From Bacillota bacterium (GTDB lineage Bacteria > Bacillota > Limnochordia > Limnochordales > ZCTH02-B6): a DNA stretch of 6,855 nucleotides. The stretch lies in assembly GCA_017578085.1 (NCBI GenBank), contig PKQR01000119.1, positions 1 through 6,855 on the forward strand, read 5' to 3'. Both the position numbers and the translations under genes were made by a program. Positions 4,761-6,855 of this stretch are shown here, in pieces. The notes beneath the pieces were generated by a model, which saw only the letters and a list, made by a program, of their open reading frames with translations, searched no databases and was not told the origin of the DNA. Positions within the stretch are counted from its first letter, which is position 1, and the number at the start of each line of letters is the position of its first letter.

Positions 4761-4789
4761 TCAACCGCCAAGCCGCACCGGCGCGCGCA

Positions 4790-5764
4790 TCAGTCCCACA
4801 GCCGGCGAATCTCGATGCCGTCGAAGAAGAACTCCACGATCTCCTCGGGCGAACGTCCTTCCCGTGCGAACTTGTACGCGTCCCACTGGCTCAGGCCGAC
4901 GCCGTGTCCGAAACCGCGACCGCTGGCGGCCAGCATCCCGTTGCCCACCTCAAAATTGTCAATGAGCGTGGACTTGAGCCGTTCCGGGCCTACCGCCAGG
5001 CGGAAGTCATTGCCGCTCACCGTGCGGGTGCCCTCCGTGCCCTCGATCTCGAAAACGGTCACCCGCTGCGACGGTCCGCGCTCGGCGATGCGGATGTCCC
5101 GCACGCGGCCTACGTCGATGTCGCGCTCCCGCAATGCGGCGCCGACCTCTTCGAGGCTCATGGTCACTTGCCAGCGGGCCACGTCCTCGGGAACGTACTC
5201 GTTCTCACCCGTCTCGACGCTCTTGATATAGGGTGGATCCTCCTCCTGCCCCAGGCCCTCCCGCGCAGTGGCCGTGCGCCCGCCGCTGTACGAGTGAAAC
5301 CACGCCCGCACGGTTTCGCCCTGGTAGGTCATGACCTCGCCCCGCGTGCGCTCCACGCCCCGCTCGATGGCCTGGGTGATGTTGTCCGGGTTGTAGGCTT
5401 GGGCGGCCTCGTGCTCTGCGGGAATCTCGTTTCCGCCGGTCTCCTCCAGGTAGCGCACCGCGAAGCTGCGGGCCAAAATGGCCTGGGCTGCGTACGCTTG
5501 TTCGGGCCAGTCCCGCTCCTCGGTTTCGCCCCGGGGCGGCAGGCGGCCCATCTCCCCCGCCACTACACCTTTGACGTACTGCTCCATGGGCATCGATTCT
5601 CGCCGGCCGTTCTCAAACACCAGCGTGACCGTAGGCTCATCCCGCCCGGCCTGCCGGCCGCCTTCCTCCGGGCCGGAGCGGCCCCTGGCCAGAAACAGTC
5701 CTCCCAGCGCCAACAGCAGGACGACGGCCACGATGGCCATCGACCGCAGCCGCGCGCTGTCCAT
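4790..5764 (-). CDS. SpoIID/LytB-domain membrane-anchored protein (probable lytic transglycosylase)
   Basis: Member of the SpoIID/LytB family, which in sporulating bacteria cleaves glycan strands of denuded peptidoglycan during engulfment. The 324-residue product begins with a membrane anchor (about 9-26) and a Gly/Glu linker, so the domain should sit outside the membrane. Landmarks: MEQYVKGVVAGEM (60-72) with the probable catalytic Glu71, AYAAQAILARSFAVRYL (90-106), AWFHSYSGGRTATA (154-167), PPYIKSV (177-183), and the C-terminal SGRGFGHGVGLSQWDAY (281-297). The stretch after Glu71 (RLPPRGETEERDW) is longer than usual, and the protein has no cysteine. ATG at 5764 was chosen over 5785 because a perfect AGGAGGT lies 9 nt upstream. 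Whether it is the engulfment SpoIID or a LytB-like paralogue cannot be decided: the classical spoIID partner spoIIQ is not here. Head of the leftward yabP block, 107 nt before yabP, and divergent from hup. Confidence 0.9.
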   Translation of the reverse strand: MDSARLRSMAIVAVVLLLALGGLFLARGRSGPEEGGRQAGRDEPTVTLVFENGRRESMPMEQYVKGVVAGEMGRLPPRGETEERDWPEQAYAAQAILARSFAVRYLEETGGNEIPAEHEAAQAYNPDNITQAIERGVERTRGEVMTYQGETVRAWFHSYSGGRTATAREGLGQEEDPPYIKSVETGENEYVPEDVARWQVTMSLEEVGAALRERDIDVGRVRDIRIAERGPSQRVTVFEIEGTEGTRTVSGNDFRLAVGPERLKSTLIDNFEVGNGMLAASGRGFGHGVGLSQWDAYKFAREGRSPEEIVEFFFDGIEIRRLWD

Positions 5765-5893
5765 AGCCCTCCACCTCCTCCGCATCTTGCCGTATAGTGT
5801 GCGAAGGAGCGTTCCAGGCTATGCCGCAAGGAGGATTTCGATCCGGCCTCCCGAATAGACACCAATGCAAAACTTTCCAAAGGAGGGCCTTCT
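5765..5893. other. Divergent intergenic region between the SpoIID-like gene and hup
   Basis: This 129-bp gap must hold the promoters of both divergent blocks. TATAGT (5793-5798) is a good -10 match on the plus strand but has no fitting -35. On the minus strand TTGGAA (plus 5872-5877), a 17-nt spacer and TATTCG is a weak sigma-A candidate for the SpoIID-like gene. A spare AAGGAGG (5828-5834) lies in the hup leader without a proper start codon after it. I cannot name a firm promoter in either direction. Confidence 0.4.
5773..5779 (-). promoter_or_regulatory. Strong ribosome binding site fixing the SpoIID-like start
   Basis: On the minus strand AGGAGGT, the full Shine-Dalgarno core, is 9 nt upstream of ATG 5764 and lies inside the longer frame that begins at ATG 5785. 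Its place argues that the seven extra codons of the longer frame are untranslated. Confidence 0.8.
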
Positions 5894-6172
5894 GTGAACA
5901 AAAGCGAACTCGTTGCGCGGGTCGCCGAGAAAAGCAACCTGACCAAGAAGACGGCCGGGGCAGCGGTGGAAGCGGTTTTCGAGTCCATCGCCGAAGCGCT
6001 GGCCAAGGGCGACAAGGTGACGCTGGTGGGCTTTGGCACGTTTGAGGTGCGCAACCGGGCGGCCCGGCGCGGGGTCAATCCAGCCACGCGGCAGGCGATC
6101 CAGATCCCGGCGGGCAAGGTGCCGGCGTTCAAGGCGGGCAAGTCTCTCAAGCAGATGGTCGCTGGCCGGTAA
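5894..6172 (+). CDS. hup: HU family DNA-binding protein
   Basis: Histone-like nucleoid protein that binds and bends DNA as a dimer. The 92-residue product is full length: MNKSELVARVAEKSNLTKK helix start (1-19), dimer helices to about residue 38, GDKVTLVGFGTFEVRNRAARRG (39-60) and the DNA-binding arm with GVNPATRQAIQIPAGKVPAF (60-79), in which Pro63 is the DNA-intercalating proline, ending KAGKSLKQMV. GTG at 5894 is the start, with AAAGGAGGG 6 nt upstream, one of the strongest ribosome sites in the window, in keeping with an abundant protein. It lies 3 nt before mazG on the same strand, so the two share an mRNA. In Clostridia an HU gene between mazG and the rqcP-yabP genes is a common arrangement. 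The name hup (or hbs in Bacillus) is by family. Confidence 0.97.
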   Translation: MNKSELVARVAEKSNLTKKTAGAAVEAVFESIAEALAKGDKVTLVGFGTFEVRNRAARRGVNPATRQAIQIPAGKVPAFKAGKSLKQMVAGR

Positions 6173-6175
6173 TCC

Positions 6176-6855
6176 ATGACCGACACCCCTCGGGCCGATC
6201 TGCAGCCGCTACTCGACATCATGGCCCGGCTGCGCTCGCCGGAGGGCTGCCCTTGGGACCGGGAGCAAACCCACGCCAGCCTCAAGCGCTACCTGCTGGA
6301 GGAAGCCTACGAGCTGCTGGACGCCATCGATGCGGGCGACGACGCGGCCCTCATCGAGGAGTTGGGCGACGTGCTCCTGCAGGTAGTCTTTCATGCCCAG
6401 ATCGCGTCGGAAACCGGCCGCTTCACCATGGCCGACGTGGTGGACGGTCTGGTGCGGAAGCTCCTGCGCCGCCATCCCCACGTGTTTGGCGATGCGCACG
6501 CCGAAGATGCGGCGGCGGTCGTGCGCACGTGGGAAGCCATCAAGCAGCGGGAGAAGGCCGGCCGCGAGGCCACAGAGGAGTCATCGCTCCTGGACGGCAT
6601 CCCGCGGCACCTGCCCGCACTGCTAGAGGCGGAAAAGCTGCAGGACCGGGCCGCCCGGGTCGGCTTCCAGTGGGACGATGTGGCCGGGGCGTGGGAAAAG
6701 GTCCACGAGGAATTGGCGGAGCTGAAGCAGGCCAGCACAGAAGAAGGCGAAGCGGCGGAAGGTGCGCGGGCCCGCGTCGTGGAAGAGTTTGGCGACGTGT
6801 TGTTTGCACTGGTCAACGTGGCCCGCTATCTGAAGGTTGATCCCGAACAGGCCCT
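6176..6855 (+). CDS. mazG: Nucleoside triphosphate pyrophosphohydrolase MazG (3' end outside window)
   Basis: House-cleaning enzyme that hydrolyses NTPs, including aberrant ones, to NMP and pyrophosphate; also linked to lowering (p)ppGpp effects in E. coli. About 226 residues are visible and the frame is open at the right edge. It has the double-domain form. N-terminal domain: RLRSPEGCPWDREQTH (18-33), metal-binding EE-x2-E (Glu42, Glu43, Glu46) and EELGD (61-65), then VVFHAQIA. Linker: RRHPHVFGD. C-terminal domain: second EE-x2-E (Glu178, Glu179, Glu182) and EEFGDVLFALVN (203-214). ATG at 6176 is 3 nt after the hup stop, with no clear ribosome site, so coupling to hup translation is likely. 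The N-terminal tetrapyrrole-methylase domain found in Bacillus YabN is absent; the frame begins directly with the MazG domain. Confidence 0.96.
   Translation, partial: MTDTPRADLQPLLDIMARLRSPEGCPWDREQTHASLKRYLLEEAYELLDAIDAGDDAALIEELGDVLLQVVFHAQIASETGRFTMADVVDGLVRKLLRRHPHVFGDAHAEDAAAVVRTWEAIKQREKAGREATEESSLLDGIPRHLPALLEAEKLQDRAARVGFQWDDVAGAWEKVHEELAELKQASTEEGEAAEGARARVVEEFGDVLFALVNVARYLKVDPEQA

Noticed and set aside
4904..5797. 297-residue plus-strand frame opposite the SpoIID-like gene
   Set aside because: Antisense to a gene with intact SpoIID/LytB motifs; no recognisable domain or ribosome site.
5797..6045. Possible leader reading frame upstream of and into hup
   Set aside because: It overlaps hup in another frame and lacks the HU start signal; the hup frame has the strong ribosome site and family sequence.
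1..6855. CRISPR, insertion sequence, phage or toxin-antitoxin content
   Set aside because: No regularly spaced direct repeats, transposase motifs, terminal inverted repeats around genes or toxin-antitoxin pairs were seen on either strand.

Overview
The window looks like ordinary chromosomal core sequence from a high-GC, endospore-forming Firmicute, possibly a Symbiobacterium, Thermaerobacter or Sulfobacillus type of lineage; the genus is a guess. The evidence is the sporulation genes yabP and yabQ, a SpoIID-type lytic transglycosylase, purine-rich Shine-Dalgarno sites and consensus vegetative promoters in GC-rich DNA. I see no phage, transposon, CRISPR array or defence island, and no clearly new system. 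What deserves attention is the gene order and several intergenic regulatory structures.

Layout. From about 5.8 kb two blocks diverge. Rightwards (+): hup (HU) and, 3 nt later, mazG, which runs off the right edge. Leftwards (-): a membrane-anchored SpoIID/LytB protein, yabP, yabQ, divIC/ftsB and a yabR-like S1-domain gene, closed by a clear intrinsic terminator at 2797-2826. Next comes a DUF501 gene and a short exopolyphosphatase (ppx), 4 nt apart. A tRNA-Leu(UAA) with its own strong promoter follows. Downstream of it, without a visible terminator, lie a YkhA-type hotdog acyl-CoA thioesterase and the start of a secreted protein cut by the left edge.

How the genes fit together. The yabP-yabQ-divIC-yabR order is the Bacillus/Clostridia sporulation and division neighbourhood that normally sits beside mazG. 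The FtsB-DUF501-Ppx order is the one known in Actinobacteria (mazG-eno-ftsB-DUF501-ppx in Mycobacterium tuberculosis). Here the two are joined. The small S4-domain gene rqcP/yabO, expected just before yabP, is not in the window; a spoIID-like gene occupies that side of yabP. A sigma-E-like promoter lies directly in front of yabP. A perfect sigma-A promoter in front of yabR would uncouple the S1 gene from the sporulation genes upstream.
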